From Paenibacillus pectinilyticus (lineage in GTDB: Bacteria; Bacillota; Bacilli; Paenibacillales; NBRC-103111): DNA of 64,000 bases. Below are positions 1-9,490 of the stretch, piece by piece. The stretch lies in NCBI RefSeq assembly GCF_001700435.1, contig NZ_LYPC01000012.1:248001-312000 (forward strand), given 5' to 3'. A program made the position numbers and the translations under genes. The number at the start of each line of letters is the position of its first letter. The stretch's first letter is position 1. Below the pieces are notes generated by a model, which was given only the letters and a program-made list of their open reading frames with translations, searched no databases and was not told the origin of the DNA.

Positions 1-527
1 AACGATGTAGATGAAAAATACTATTCAACTAACTTTCAATGGATAGTAAATTAACATTTTTAGTTTTGTGGAGTATTGCTTAAATGGAAGCCAAACGTAG
101 CAACAGTACCTTATAAAATAAGGGGCTAACTGGAAGGCAAGCTATATTAGTGCTTATCACTGTCTGCGGAACGACTATGTTCGTGGGAGTAGTTGTATGA
201 GTGTTGGCTGGCGTCGTAAAGGTATTTAGAAAGAATTAATTACAAGCACCAACAGCAGGCTGTATTCGCTTTATAGGCGTTCCTAGGAGCCTTTCGGGAG
301 GAAATCTCAAAGAGCGTGCAGAGGGCTCTCCTTATGGAAGATATTATTGGTATTCAGTTATTTTCGAAATAATCAATGCTAAAGATTTCTCTAGAGAAGT
401 ATAGACTTTGCTCATGGTTGAAATTGTAAAGGTTAATTTAACAACGAGGATATCTCGTTAGACTAATCAATAGAATTGCAAAATCTCTTATATCTTGTTA
501 CATTGGATTGTGAATGGGGGGAGTCCT
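1..527. other. AT-rich region without an intact gene
   Basis: I see no convincing intact gene here. One short + frame (117-239) encodes a hydrophobic stretch (LTGRQAILVLITV...) interrupted by a TGA at 198-200 and then stopped by TAA at 237-239; it could be a decayed end of a membrane-protein gene but is too short to name. A small inverted repeat, AACGAG...CTCGTT (443-459), lies upstream of the TetR gene and could be part of its control region. Confidence 0.3.
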
Positions 528-1178
528 TTGATCTTTGATGTAAAACATGAAGAAAGTAAAACCAAACAAAATCAAAGAAATAACATACTAAATCAAGCTT
601 TTAAATTATTCATTGAGAAGGGAATTCAAAATGTAACTCTGCAGGAAATTGCGGATGCGTGCGCTATTCAGCGCCGTACATTGTACTTTTATTACAATAA
701 TAAAGAAGATGTGGCGCTTGAGTTAGTTAAAAACGTTATTTTGGAGTTTAAAAAAGTCTCCGTAGTTTCAAATATTCCGGATTACATAAACACTGGTTAT
801 GCTCGCATCGAATATATGCTATATACTTATTTGGATTACTTGCTAAAGAATGAAGATGTTGTTCTATTCACGGTTCAAGCGGATTATTTTTTTCACAAAA
901 CTTATGGAAGTGCAAATGCCGATAATGCTTTTATCTCCATTTATGAAGGGCAAGAGCAAATATTTCAGAATGAATTGCAACGCGGAATTAAAGACGGCAG
1001 CATCAAACAACAATATGCTCATAATATCGAGGAAGTCTTCTTTGTTTCCAGTTCAGCTGTAATGGCTCTTGCACAACGATTATTATTCCGAGAAGAAATT
1101 ATTAAAATGGAAGCAGGATACGACAGAAAAAGCGTGTCACTGCTCGTTGAGGTGATTTTAAGCGGCTTAAAGGCATGA
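528..1178 (+). CDS. TetR/AcrR-family transcriptional regulator
   Basis: A 216-residue TetR-type regulator. Residues about 17-62 form the N-terminal helix-turn-helix (IRRTLYFYY-like recognition helix, here IQRRTLYFYYNNKEDV); the remaining helical domain would bind an unknown ligand. An in-frame TTG at 495 would give a longer protein, but the run GGGGGGAG at 516-523 is well placed for the TTG at 528, so that start is preferred. It is transcribed toward the GH20 gene 129 bp downstream, and a 47-bp palindrome lies between them. That palindrome overlaps the GH20 promoter and is the obvious candidate operator. The TetR call is firm from the N-terminus; the ligand is unknown. Confidence 0.85.
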   Translation: MIFDVKHEESKTKQNQRNNILNQAFKLFIEKGIQNVTLQEIADACAIQRRTLYFYYNNKEDVALELVKNVILEFKKVSVVSNIPDYINTGYARIEYMLYTYLDYLLKNEDVVLFTVQADYFFHKTYGSANADNAFISIYEGQEQIFQNELQRGIKDGSIKQQYAHNIEEVFFVSSSAVMALAQRLLFREEIIKMEAGYDRKSVSLLVEVILSGLKA

Positions 1179-1211
1179 TCTTCTACGTATCCGTTCGTGG
1201 TGAATGGATTT

Positions 1212-1258
1212 TTTTATCAACATTTATTTCACTTAATGTGAAATAAATGTTGATAAAA
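1212..1258. promoter_or_regulatory. Perfect 21-bp inverted repeat, probable operator
   Basis: Two perfect 21-bp arms (1212-1232 and 1238-1258) surround the 5-bp centre TTAAT. The arms read TTTTATCAACATTTATTTCA plus one base, and the reverse complement. The right arm contains the -35 element of the downstream promoter. AT-rich arms and no T-tract argue against a terminator. Binding by the adjacent TetR protein is an inference. Confidence 0.7.
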
Positions 1259-1278
1259 TACTCATTATGAGATATTAT
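1250..1278 (+). promoter_or_regulatory. Sigma-A promoter of the GH20 gene
   Basis: The -35 element TTGATA (1250-1255) and the -10 element TATTAT (1273-1278) are separated by exactly 17 bp. The -35 lies inside the right arm of the palindrome, so a bound repressor would block RNA polymerase. Confidence 0.7.
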
Positions 1279-1307
1279 TCGTTTATATCATATAAGGGGG
1301 CACACCA

Positions 1308-2921
1308 ATGCTAATCATTCCAAAAATAAATGGCAGCTTTTTAAAGAGGGAACACTATTTTACGCTACAAGACCAACTTGACATTCACATCGGATCTTTC
1401 AATCCGTCGATTGTGGACGTATTCGTAAAAAGAATGAGTCAAGAATGTCAGATTCAAGTGAATGTAAGCGCAAACAAAAATGCTGTTATTAAACTTATTA
1501 AGAATATAGATACCGAAAATGAAGCATATGTTGTGGAAATCGAGCAGAATGAGATTCGTTTATATGCTCTTGATGATGCAGGTATGACTTGGGCACTGAC
1601 TTCGATGTATCAAATGATCGTTGAAGCGCAGAAAGAAAATGATGGCAAGCTCGATTGTATATGTTTCCAAGATTATCCAAACTATAGGCACAGAGGATTA
1701 TTAGTCGATGTTGCACGTCATTTCTTCCATGTTGAAGAAATGAAGAAAATTATTGAAGAGATGTCTTTATATAAATTAAACGTGCTGCACTGGCATTTAA
1801 CAGACGACCAAGCTTGGCGAATTGAAAGCAAAATTTTTCCGAAACTGAATGAAGTCAGTCCTTCCGGAAATTACTATACCCAAGAGCAAATAAAAGAGAT
1901 CGTATCCTTTGCGGCTAGTAGAGCTGTAGAAGTTGTCCCTGAAATTGATATGCCTGGACATGCATCAGCGGCTATTGCTGCTTTCCCAGAATTGAGTTGT
2001 TTTGATGAACACATTCAAGTTACGGAGAAACCAGGTATTTATAAGGTGATCATGTGTGCAGGCAAAGAGTCCACGTATCATTGGATTTACCAATTAATGG
2101 ACGAGATCATACCGCTATTTGCCTCCAACCGAATCCATTTGGGAGGCGACGAAGCTCCCAAAGATAAATGGAAAACATGTTCTCACTGCAATGCGTATAT
2201 GAAACTAAACCAAATTGACAACTACGAAGATTTGCAAGGTGTCTTCACAGAAAAAGTTGCCAACTATGTAACAAACAAGGGGAAGACTGTTACTTGTTGG
2301 AACGAGAGCTTAAAGTCGGATCACCTGTCCAAAGATATTGCCATACAGTATTGGATAGAAGCAGAACCGACAAGTTATGTTTATCCGCATTATGAGAAAG
2401 GCCAACCGATGATTTTCTCTGAGGTCTTTCATATGTATTTTGACTATCCTTACTGTATAGTGCCATTAAAGAAAACCTATGAATATGAACCTAAGATTAG
2501 AGAGAATAAACGTTTGAACGGCGCCAACATTTTGGGGATTGAAGGGGCGATTTGGACAGAAAGAGTTTCTACGAATGAAATTCTCGAATCCATGATATCT
2601 CCGCGAATTCAAGCACTTGCTGAGGCCGCGTGGACGGTTGATCGTAACTACGAAGATTTCTTAATTCGTCTAAAGGCACATTTAGAGTATATAGGTTTAA
2701 GCAAGCTCGGATCAACGCCGTTTGAAGAAGCCACGATCCATGGTGAACAAGCGAAGGCACAAGCAATTTCATTCTTGCAAGGCTTTATGGGGATGATGGC
2801 AAGTCCGGATGTTGAATTAGGTTTATCGCCTGAAGAAATGAAAGGGATGGCCGTGATGTTCATCTCGAACATTTTTGACGAAGAGACAGCTGCTGGTATG
2901 TTGAAATCATTAAATTTTTAA
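1308..2921 (+). CDS. Beta-N-acetylhexosaminidase, glycoside hydrolase family 20
   Basis: A 537-residue GH20 enzyme expected to release terminal beta-linked GlcNAc/GalNAc. Residues 1 to about 120 resemble the GH20b domain. The barrel then shows the family signatures GLLVDVARHFF, HWHLTDDQAWRIE, IDMPGHASAAIAAFPELS and HLGGDEAP. The last contains the catalytic Asp281-Glu282 pair that polarises the substrate acetamido group and acts as acid/base. The C-terminus runs about 60 residues beyond the last recognisable barrel motif (EAAWT). There is no signal peptide, so the enzyme should act inside the cell on imported oligosaccharides, in line with the transporter gene 23 bp downstream. RBS AAGGGGG (1294-1300). 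Confidence 0.93.
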   Translation: MLIIPKINGSFLKREHYFTLQDQLDIHIGSFNPSIVDVFVKRMSQECQIQVNVSANKNAVIKLIKNIDTENEAYVVEIEQNEIRLYALDDAGMTWALTSMYQMIVEAQKENDGKLDCICFQDYPNYRHRGLLVDVARHFFHVEEMKKIIEEMSLYKLNVLHWHLTDDQAWRIESKIFPKLNEVSPSGNYYTQEQIKEIVSFAASRAVEVVPEIDMPGHASAAIAAFPELSCFDEHIQVTEKPGIYKVIMCAGKESTYHWIYQLMDEIIPLFASNRIHLGGDEAPKDKWKTCSHCNAYMKLNQIDNYEDLQGVFTEKVANYVTNKGKTVTCWNESLKSDHLSKDIAIQYWIEAEPTSYVYPHYEKGQPMIFSEVFHMYFDYPYCIVPLKKTYEYEPKIRENKRLNGANILGIEGAIWTERVSTNEILESMISPRIQALAEAAWTVDRNYEDFLIRLKAHLEYIGLSKLGSTPFEEATIHGEQAKAQAISFLQGFMGMMASPDVELGLSPEEMKGMAVMFISNIFDEETAAGMLKSLNF

Positions 2922-2944
2922 AAATTTGATCTGGGGGAACCAAC

Positions 2945-4306
2945 ATGAAAGAGCAGACGACAACATACGTAGCAACGCGGTTTGAAAGAATTAGCTACGA
3001 CATGTTTTTTACAGGCCAAAACATCATCTACATGGTTCTTTCAACGTTCTTAGGCGTTTACTACACTGGAAATCTAGGAATCCCAGCGACAGCTGTTGCT
3101 GCTATTCTCCTCGTTGCGCGGATATGGGACGCTTTTATGGATCCTCTACTTGCGACAGTCATTGAAAAATCCAATTTTAAAATCGGTAAATTTAGACCTT
3201 GGGTATTGATGGCTGCCTTTACGGTTCCGCTATTTATGTTATTGTGTTTTAGTTTCAACGATTTTCTGATTGGACAAAGTCTAGTAGTGAGAATCATATA
3301 TGCTTCCGTGACTTATTTTATCTGGGGTACCTTATATGCGGCGGCTGATGCACCGGCTTATGCGCTCTCAACCGCGATGACTCCTGTACCTGAAGAAAGA
3401 AATTTGCTTCTCTCATATAATAAGCTCACAGGACTTATTGGCGTCATTATTGGCATGGTTTTATTTCCAACTATACTCAATGCCACGGATAACAATTACT
3501 TTATTTCTGTCCTCGTGATGTCCGTTATCGCATTCTTGACGATGATTATGATTCGATTTACCAAAGAAAGAGTGAAACAAGAAGGAAGAAAACAACCTGC
3601 AGTTAGTGAAATCTTTAAGTCCATTGCAGGCAATAAATATTTAGTCCTTATTGTTCTTATAGGCATAATTGCCAATGGTACGAATTTCGCAATGACACTC
3701 ACGCCGTTTGTTGCGTTAGATATTTATGGTGATTCAACAAAAGTGACTGCGATGTTGGGGCTTGGCATTATTCCAATGTTACTAATTGCTCCCCTGTCTC
3801 CGCTATTAATTAGAAAATTTGGCAAGAAGAACTTAGCCGTATTCTCCTTTGCGGCTACAGCTATCTTTTCAATTCTGATCTATTTCTTTGCAAAAGATAA
3901 TTACATGCTGTATCTCTTGCTGTCGCTGATTCGTGGGCTCTTATCTGCGCCGTTTATCATTGTTTCTGCTTTATTCTTTACCGATTGTATCGAGTTTGAT
4001 GATTACACCAACGGGAAAAGATTTGAAGCTGTTACCTTTGCTGCCCAAACGTTTATGTCTAAACTCGTAGGTGCCATTTCTGGGGGAGTAGGCATGTGGA
4101 TTATTGGAGTTGCTGGTTATAAAGCAGCTGTTGCAGGCGAAACGGTGACACAAACACCATCTGCACTGAATGCTTTGTGGGCGGCTATGAATATAGGGCC
4201 TGCGGTAGGTTCGGTTATTGCCATTATCATTATGCTAAAATTCTATGATTTATCTGAAGATAAGGTCCAGATGATGATTGAATCGAATTTACAAAAAACA
4301 AAATAA
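2945..4306 (+). CDS. GPH-family (MelB/YicJ-type) sugar:cation symporter
   Basis: A 453-residue polytopic membrane protein of the glycoside-pentoside-hexuronide branch of the major facilitator superfamily. It should have about 12 helices and carry a glycoside into the cell with a cation. The family features are an N-terminal segment ending GQNIIYMVLSTFLGVYY, the loop RIWDAFMDPLLATVIEKS and, late in the protein, FFTDCIEFDDYTNGKRFEA. RBS CTGGGGGAACC. It is the second gene of a probable operon with the GH20 hydrolase and would plausibly import its substrate. A closely related copy lies at 5637. Confidence 0.9.
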   Translation: MKEQTTTYVATRFERISYDMFFTGQNIIYMVLSTFLGVYYTGNLGIPATAVAAILLVARIWDAFMDPLLATVIEKSNFKIGKFRPWVLMAAFTVPLFMLLCFSFNDFLIGQSLVVRIIYASVTYFIWGTLYAAADAPAYALSTAMTPVPEERNLLLSYNKLTGLIGVIIGMVLFPTILNATDNNYFISVLVMSVIAFLTMIMIRFTKERVKQEGRKQPAVSEIFKSIAGNKYLVLIVLIGIIANGTNFAMTLTPFVALDIYGDSTKVTAMLGLGIIPMLLIAPLSPLLIRKFGKKNLAVFSFAATAIFSILIYFFAKDNYMLYLLLSLIRGLLSAPFIIVSALFFTDCIEFDDYTNGKRFEAVTFAAQTFMSKLVGAISGGVGMWIIGVAGYKAAVAGETVTQTPSALNALWAAMNIGPAVGSVIAIIIMLKFYDLSEDKVQMMIESNLQKTK

Positions 4307-4326
4307 TTATGTGATTAGACGATAGG

Positions 4327-4358
4327 GCAGTCGATCAAGTTGATCGGCTGTCTTACTT
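4327..4358 (+). terminator. Possible rho-independent terminator
   Basis: CAGTCGATCAA and TTGATCGGCTG form an imperfect hairpin with a one-base centre, followed by a T/C-rich stretch. The T-tract is weak, so termination may be partial. Confidence 0.4.
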
Positions 4359-4424
4359 TCTTCGGAATAATAAGTCAATTTACGTTCTGTTTTCTTCCTG
4401 TTCAATTCGGAAAAGGCGGTTTTG

Positions 4425-5576
4425 ATGATGCTCAACTATGGTTATGATTGGAATGATTTTATCCATAAGCAACAGGGGTTGCCTTATGATCCTGGAATAG
4501 AAGCAGCCAGTGGCTTAGAAAACGTATGGAAAATTAGAACCGTTAACTCTGTTCTGACTTATGAGCTTGCGGTTCCATTTGGTGCCAGTATTGTATCAAT
4601 TAGTCAAACAATATCCAAATTTATCTCAATAGGTGGCAAGCGGACCGTCACTCTGGATCTCGATACGTTTTCGAAAGAGGCTAAGCATCAAGGCTTGACA
4701 GAGGTTCATGACATGCATAGCCATAACTATTATGAATTGATGTATGTTTGTGGCGGGGATGTTCCTATTACGATTGAAGATCGCACACATATATTCCGAG
4801 CCGGAGATATCTGTTTGTTGGATTCCAAAACACGACATCTTGAGACATATTCAGAAGGAAATCTAATTTTTTATTTTTGCATGACGAAAGAGTTTGTCAA
4901 TCGTATTCTTGTGTCTAACAATATTGAAAATGCCATTACGAAGTTTATTTCCAGAAGTTTAAAGGAGAAAGAGAGTTATAAACATAAGAGCTACTTGTAC
5001 TTAAAGCCAGTCGCATTCAATCCTCAACTTACCAAAAAAATTTCAGCTACGATTGAGCAATTACTTCGTGAGATGTCAAGCAATGATGTTGGCTGCGAGT
5101 ATATGACGCAAGGTTTGTTGATGCGTTTATTTTCTTTGTTTTCCGATCAAAATTATGAATCAACGGATGAAAGTGTCCTGTTGAAAATCGAGCCTGATTC
5201 GCAATTATTTGACAAAATCGCAATGGTGGTACTTCATAGAAATGGCAACGTTACGCGGCAGGAAGTTGCTGAGTATTTACATTATAATTCGGATTATATA
5301 AACAGAATAGTTAAAAAACACGTGGGGATTTCATTCTCTGAATATTGTAATGCCATTCGCTTAAATAAAGCAGAGGATCTATTAGTCACTACCATGCGTA
5401 GCATCAATAAGATTATTGATGATGTAGGTTTTATTAATAAAACCCACTTTTATAATTTGTTTTTCCAAAAGCATGCAATTACGCCAGCACAATACCGCTC
5501 AGAAAAAAAGTTCAACACATGTCTGAATAAGATACTGTCACAAAAGATGAAATCGCTTTCAGACAATGATTTATAA
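4425..5576 (+). CDS. AraC-family regulator with N-terminal cupin-like domain
   Basis: A 383-residue regulator. Residues about 75-150 have a cupin-like ligand domain (HDMHSHNYYELMYVCGGD, GDICLLDSKTRH). The C-terminal 100 residues form a double helix-turn-helix of AraC type (NVTRQEVAEYLHYNSDYINRIVKK; DDVGFINKTHFYNLFFQKH; TPAQYR). AAGGCGG upstream favours ATG 4425. ATG 4428 is also possible, and the TTG at 4422 is too close. The gene sits between the two GPH transporters and probably responds to a sugar handled by this locus. It may activate the second transporter gene, which starts 60 bp downstream. Confidence 0.88.
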   Translation: MMLNYGYDWNDFIHKQQGLPYDPGIEAASGLENVWKIRTVNSVLTYELAVPFGASIVSISQTISKFISIGGKRTVTLDLDTFSKEAKHQGLTEVHDMHSHNYYELMYVCGGDVPITIEDRTHIFRAGDICLLDSKTRHLETYSEGNLIFYFCMTKEFVNRILVSNNIENAITKFISRSLKEKESYKHKSYLYLKPVAFNPQLTKKISATIEQLLREMSSNDVGCEYMTQGLLMRLFSLFSDQNYESTDESVLLKIEPDSQLFDKIAMVVLHRNGNVTRQEVAEYLHYNSDYINRIVKKHVGISFSEYCNAIRLNKAEDLLVTTMRSINKIIDDVGFINKTHFYNLFFQKHAITPAQYRSEKKFNTCLNKILSQKMKSLSDNDL

Positions 5577-5636
5577 ATCCTCTTTGTATACTATAGGTGT
5601 AGACACACTACTTGAATCATATAAGGGGATAACCTA

Positions 5637-7049
5637 ATGAACATTCAAACAGAGAAAAATTTTGCAACTTCAAGATGGGAGAGGGTAAGTTATTATAACT
5701 ATTATTTAGGACAAAACTTAGCGTTTATTATTGTAACTTCCTTTTTATCTGTGTATTACACGACAACATTAGGCATTTCTGCTGCTGTTGTTGGAACCAT
5801 CCTACTGCTTGCACGCGTTTGGGATGCATTGGTCGACCCCGTACTTGCAACGATTATTGAAAAATCAAACCTAAGGGGCGGTAAATTCAAACCTTGGATT
5901 AAGCTTGCATCGTTCACTGTTCCCATTTTAACAGTCTTGTGTTTTGGCTTTGAGCATCAGCTGTTAAACGCGGCTTTAGGACTTAGAATTACTTACGCAG
6001 CTGTAACCTATCTCTTGTGGGGCACGATTTTTGCTGCTTCGGATGCACCGTCCTATGCACTGGCTACTGTAATGACGCCTTATCCGGAAGAAAGAAATAA
6101 GTTGCTCTCATTTCTTCAAATTAATTCTATGGTCGGCATTCTACTTGGGGTCATTGGATTTCCAATCGTTCTTAACGCGACAAATAACAATTATATGATA
6201 ACCATCCTTATCTTTTCCGTCATCACTTTCGTATTTATGTACATGGCTCGGTTTACGAAAGAGCGTGTCAAGCAAGAAGATAGACCATCACCATCCGTCA
6301 AACAAATTCTAGGGTCGGTTGTCAGAAACAAATATTTAGTCGCAATTATAGGTCTTAGTATCATTTCATGGGGAACCAACTTCGCTCAAGCCATAGCTCC
6401 ATATATTGGAAGTGATATTTATAAGGACGAAAATGTAACATCGCTCATTTTAGGTGTCGGCCTTTTACCTATTTTACTTGTAGCGCCATTTATACCGGCA
6501 TTGATCCGGAAATTCGGGAAAATCCATTTGCTAGGTTTTTCGTTTGTAGCAAACATTGTCCTTTCACTGATCATACATTTCGTAGGTCCACATAATTTGA
6601 ACTTGTTTTTAGCCTTGTCATTTGTGAGAGCGGCTTTAAGTGCTCCGCCTATGATCATCTATTCTTTATTTTTCGCAGATTGCATGGAATACGACTGTTA
6701 CAAAAATGGTACCCGATTTGAGGCGGCTACTTTCGCTATGCAGACTTTGACGTCCAAAATATCTCTCGCTATTTCTGGAGGGTTGGGACTATGGCTATTG
6801 GCTGCGGTAGGATTCAAAGAATCTATAGCAGGACAAACCGTCGTGCAAACGCAACACACGCTTGACGGCATGTGGGCCATTTACAATTTGGGTCCGGCAG
6901 TGGGTTGTTTGCTTGGTTTATTTATTCTCTATAAATTTTATGATTTAACCGAAGAGAAAGTAAAAATGATGGTCGATGAAAACATGAAGAGAGCGAGAAT
7001 AGGTCAAAGTTCTGATGTTATTCAGAGTTCGTCCAATTTTAAAGCTTGA
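5637..7049 (+). CDS. Second GPH-family sugar:cation symporter
   Basis: A 470-residue paralogue of the transporter at 2945. The two share the same order of motifs throughout, for example TTLGISAAVVGTILLLARVW, DAPSYALATVMTPYPEERN and FFADCMEYDCYKNGTRFEA. About 12 membrane helices are expected. It starts after ATAAGGGG, the same upstream context seen before the GH20 gene. Two GPH copies in one locus may differ in glycoside size or be induced separately, because the AraC regulator lies between them. The family call is firm and the substrate is unknown. Confidence 0.9.
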   Translation: MNIQTEKNFATSRWERVSYYNYYLGQNLAFIIVTSFLSVYYTTTLGISAAVVGTILLLARVWDALVDPVLATIIEKSNLRGGKFKPWIKLASFTVPILTVLCFGFEHQLLNAALGLRITYAAVTYLLWGTIFAASDAPSYALATVMTPYPEERNKLLSFLQINSMVGILLGVIGFPIVLNATNNNYMITILIFSVITFVFMYMARFTKERVKQEDRPSPSVKQILGSVVRNKYLVAIIGLSIISWGTNFAQAIAPYIGSDIYKDENVTSLILGVGLLPILLVAPFIPALIRKFGKIHLLGFSFVANIVLSLIIHFVGPHNLNLFLALSFVRAALSAPPMIIYSLFFADCMEYDCYKNGTRFEAATFAMQTLTSKISLAISGGLGLWLLAAVGFKESIAGQTVVQTQHTLDGMWAIYNLGPAVGCLLGLFILYKFYDLTEEKVKMMVDENMKRARIGQSSDVIQSSSNFKA

Positions 7050-7082
7050 TTGGCGCTGTAAATTATGTTTGGAGGAAATGTT

Positions 7083-8183
7083 ATGCATAGAATCGATATT
7101 GTTAAAATCAATGAGTACTTGCAAATAGATGATTTCAATTTGAATTTAATTCTTAAGTGTTTGGATGAGATTCATCAATTACCAATTTTGCAAGAACAAT
7201 TATTAATTGCAAAGCATCAAATTTTTATGGAGAACCAATTTGACTTGTCCGATGAATTAAAAGCAATTGTGGAAAATAATTTACAAGGAGCAAATTTTTT
7301 TCCGCTAATTGTACTTTTAGAGAAGTTCGATGACGTATTGAAGTTCTATTCGAAACATAATCTTCCGAAAGAGATCTTGCACCATACCTTTAGCGACGTT
7401 AACTTATGGATTCGAAATTATAAAGAAAGATATCAAAAGGACGGATTTGAAGAGATACGATGGTTAAAGAATCATTTTAAAAATGAAATTTTTAGATTAG
7501 GACGATTGCAGTTTATTTATAAAAAAAATTATTTAAAAGCAAGAGTGTATAAGCATAAAATGACAAAAGAACTGCTGATTGTACCGCATGATCAGGTTGA
7601 ATTTGATGATGAGGGGTTTGTGAAATTCACATTCCCGATAGCCGTACCTGGTTTGGATACGAATATAGCTTATTTTTCTTCGGAAGTTACAGAGTCCGAA
7701 ACGGTTATTAACTCCAATTGCCTCCTGAATAATGGGACTATGATGCAGGGAAATGTGATAATTACCAAAGCAGATTATGAATGTATCTTGGATGAAAACG
7801 ATTATGTCTTAGACGTACATGTTCCAGGTTATGAACCGTTGGACACACTTAAATGCAAACAATCTTTTGAACAAGCCGTACAATTTTATAATACCTATTT
7901 TAGTGAGTACAGCTATAAAGCATTTGTGTGTGACTCGTGGCTTCATACGCCGCATTTCAAGGAAATTCTGGATGCTGATAGCAATATACGCAAATTCAGT
8001 TCGTTATTTACTCTTGTAAGTGGTGTTGCTTTGAATTATGCTTTTTTATTCTTTGTTTTTGGTACATCGGACCCTGATTTGGACAAACTGGTGAGAAAAA
8101 GCAGCCTGCAAGAAGCAGTTTACAATCATTTGCAGTCAAACAAAAACTTATGCGTAACAAGCGGGTTAATAATGATTGAATGA
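7083..8183 (+). CDS. Acyltransferase-domain protein (NAT_N/GNAT_C type)
   Basis: A 366-residue soluble protein. The C-terminal part (EPLDTLKCKQSFEQAVQFYN, then YSYKAFVCDSWLHTPHFKEI and DSNIRKFSSLF) matches the pattern I associate with the GNAT-like C-terminal domain of two-domain N-acyltransferase proteins. The N-terminal half would be their helical N-terminal domain. The substrate is unknown. ATG 7083 is chosen over the in-frame ATG at 7065 because GGAGG at 7071-7075 is its ribosome site. It follows the second transporter by 33 bp and likely belongs to the same transcript, so a role in modifying an amino sugar is possible but only inferred. Confidence 0.65.
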   Translation: MHRIDIVKINEYLQIDDFNLNLILKCLDEIHQLPILQEQLLIAKHQIFMENQFDLSDELKAIVENNLQGANFFPLIVLLEKFDDVLKFYSKHNLPKEILHHTFSDVNLWIRNYKERYQKDGFEEIRWLKNHFKNEIFRLGRLQFIYKKNYLKARVYKHKMTKELLIVPHDQVEFDDEGFVKFTFPIAVPGLDTNIAYFSSEVTESETVINSNCLLNNGTMMQGNVIITKADYECILDENDYVLDVHVPGYEPLDTLKCKQSFEQAVQFYNTYFSEYSYKAFVCDSWLHTPHFKEILDADSNIRKFSSLFTLVSGVALNYAFLFFVFGTSDPDLDKLVRKSSLQEAVYNHLQSNKNLCVTSGLIMIE

Positions 8184-8317
8184 GATATTGAATAAGGGCT
8201 CGTATGAAGAAGACTGTTCATGGACGAGCTCTTGCTGTCATTTTCAAAAAGCTAGTGTATAGGAAAGCTAATTCTCCCATAACCTACCAAGATGAACTGG
8301 TGGGAAGGTGTGAAAAC

Positions 8318-9450
8318 ATGGCGTTTCTTCTATATTTAGTACTTATTATTTTGTCCACGAAAGTGGCAGGTGATCTATCAGTCCGAATTGGGCAACCTGC
8401 AGTGCTTGGAAAGCTTATTGCAGGTATTATTTGGGGGCCAGCACTTTTAGGCTGGATTCAGCCTAGTGAATTTATTTCCCATTTTTCAGAAATTGGTGTT
8501 CTGTTACTCATGTTCATTGCTGGATTAGAAACAGATTTGGATAAATTGTTGAGCAATTGGAAATCCTCTTTCGCGGTGGCGGTTGGGGGGATCATCCTAC
8601 CTTTTATTGGCGGCTATGGGATTTCTGTATCTCTCGGACTTTCGAACACACAGTCGCTTTTTATAGGATTACTGCTATGTGTCACTTCGGTTAGCATATC
8701 CGTTCAAACCTTAAAGGAAATGAACCAATTAGATTCTAGAGAAGGGACGACGATTCTGGGAGCAGCTGTTGTGGATGATGTGATTGTTGTTGTCCTACTT
8801 GCCGTTATGATGAGTTTACTTGGTACAGCGGGGGATACATCTATCCTATTTCTCATTCTGAAAAAGACTGTATTCTTATTCGCAATCGTCTTACTTGGAT
8901 GGTTTATTGTTCCAATGATGATGAGAATCTTCTCACGTTTAAACGTCAGTGAAGCTGTCATAAGCGCCTCACTCCTATTTGTTTCGCCTTTGCCTATTTT
9001 GCAGAAATGATGGGCATTACTGGAATTATAGGTTCATTTGCAGGTGGGATTGCTGTCTCGTAAACCAAATATAAGCACGATGTAGAAACAAAAGTTGAAC
9101 CGATTGCTTTTTCCTTATTTGTCCCTGTTTTCTTTGTAAGTATAGGATTAAACATTACATTTAAGGGATTAAGTAGTCATATCGTGTTTATTCTACTCGT
9201 TGCTGTTATTGCGATTGTGACAAAGATAATTGGAGGAGGGCTGGGTGCCCGCCTAACTGGATTTAATCTACACGATTCGCTAGCAATCGGATCTGGGATG
9301 GTTTCAAGAGGAGAGTTGGCACTCATTATTGCAGCGGCTGGTTTAGAATCAGGACTCCTGATGGAGGAATATTTTACGTCAATTGTTATGGTGGTCATTT
9401 TGACTACATTAATAACTCCACCGATGTTGAAGGTGTTTTTCAGAAAATGA
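8318..9450 (+). pseudogene. CPA2-family Na+/H+ (K+) antiporter, broken by a frameshift and a stop
   Basis: The first part, from ATG 8318, encodes a typical CPA2 membrane core (GQPAVLGKLIAGIIWGPALLGW, LLLMFIAGLETDLDKL, GAAVVDDVIVVVLLAV). Near 8975-8986 the frame is lost. Adding one T to the TTT run restores LFCFAFAYFAEMMG and continues the family pattern in the +1 frame. That frame then meets TAA at 9062-9064 inside AVS-stop-TKYKHDVE, probably from a CAA codon. The rest (VPVFFVSIGLNITF, SRGELALIIAAAGLESGLL) is intact to 9450. Sequencing error could explain one lesion but hardly both. Its relatives include GerN-type antiporters used in germination, notable because a ger operon follows. Confidence 0.85.
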
Positions 9451-9490
9451 TGTTCGTATTCGTTTAAGACCATTCAACATTTCTCAGGGG

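Noticed and set aside
1212..1258. Terminator for the TetR gene
   Set aside because: The palindrome is AT-rich without a GC stem or T-tract, and it contains the -35 of a well-formed promoter; an operator is the better reading.
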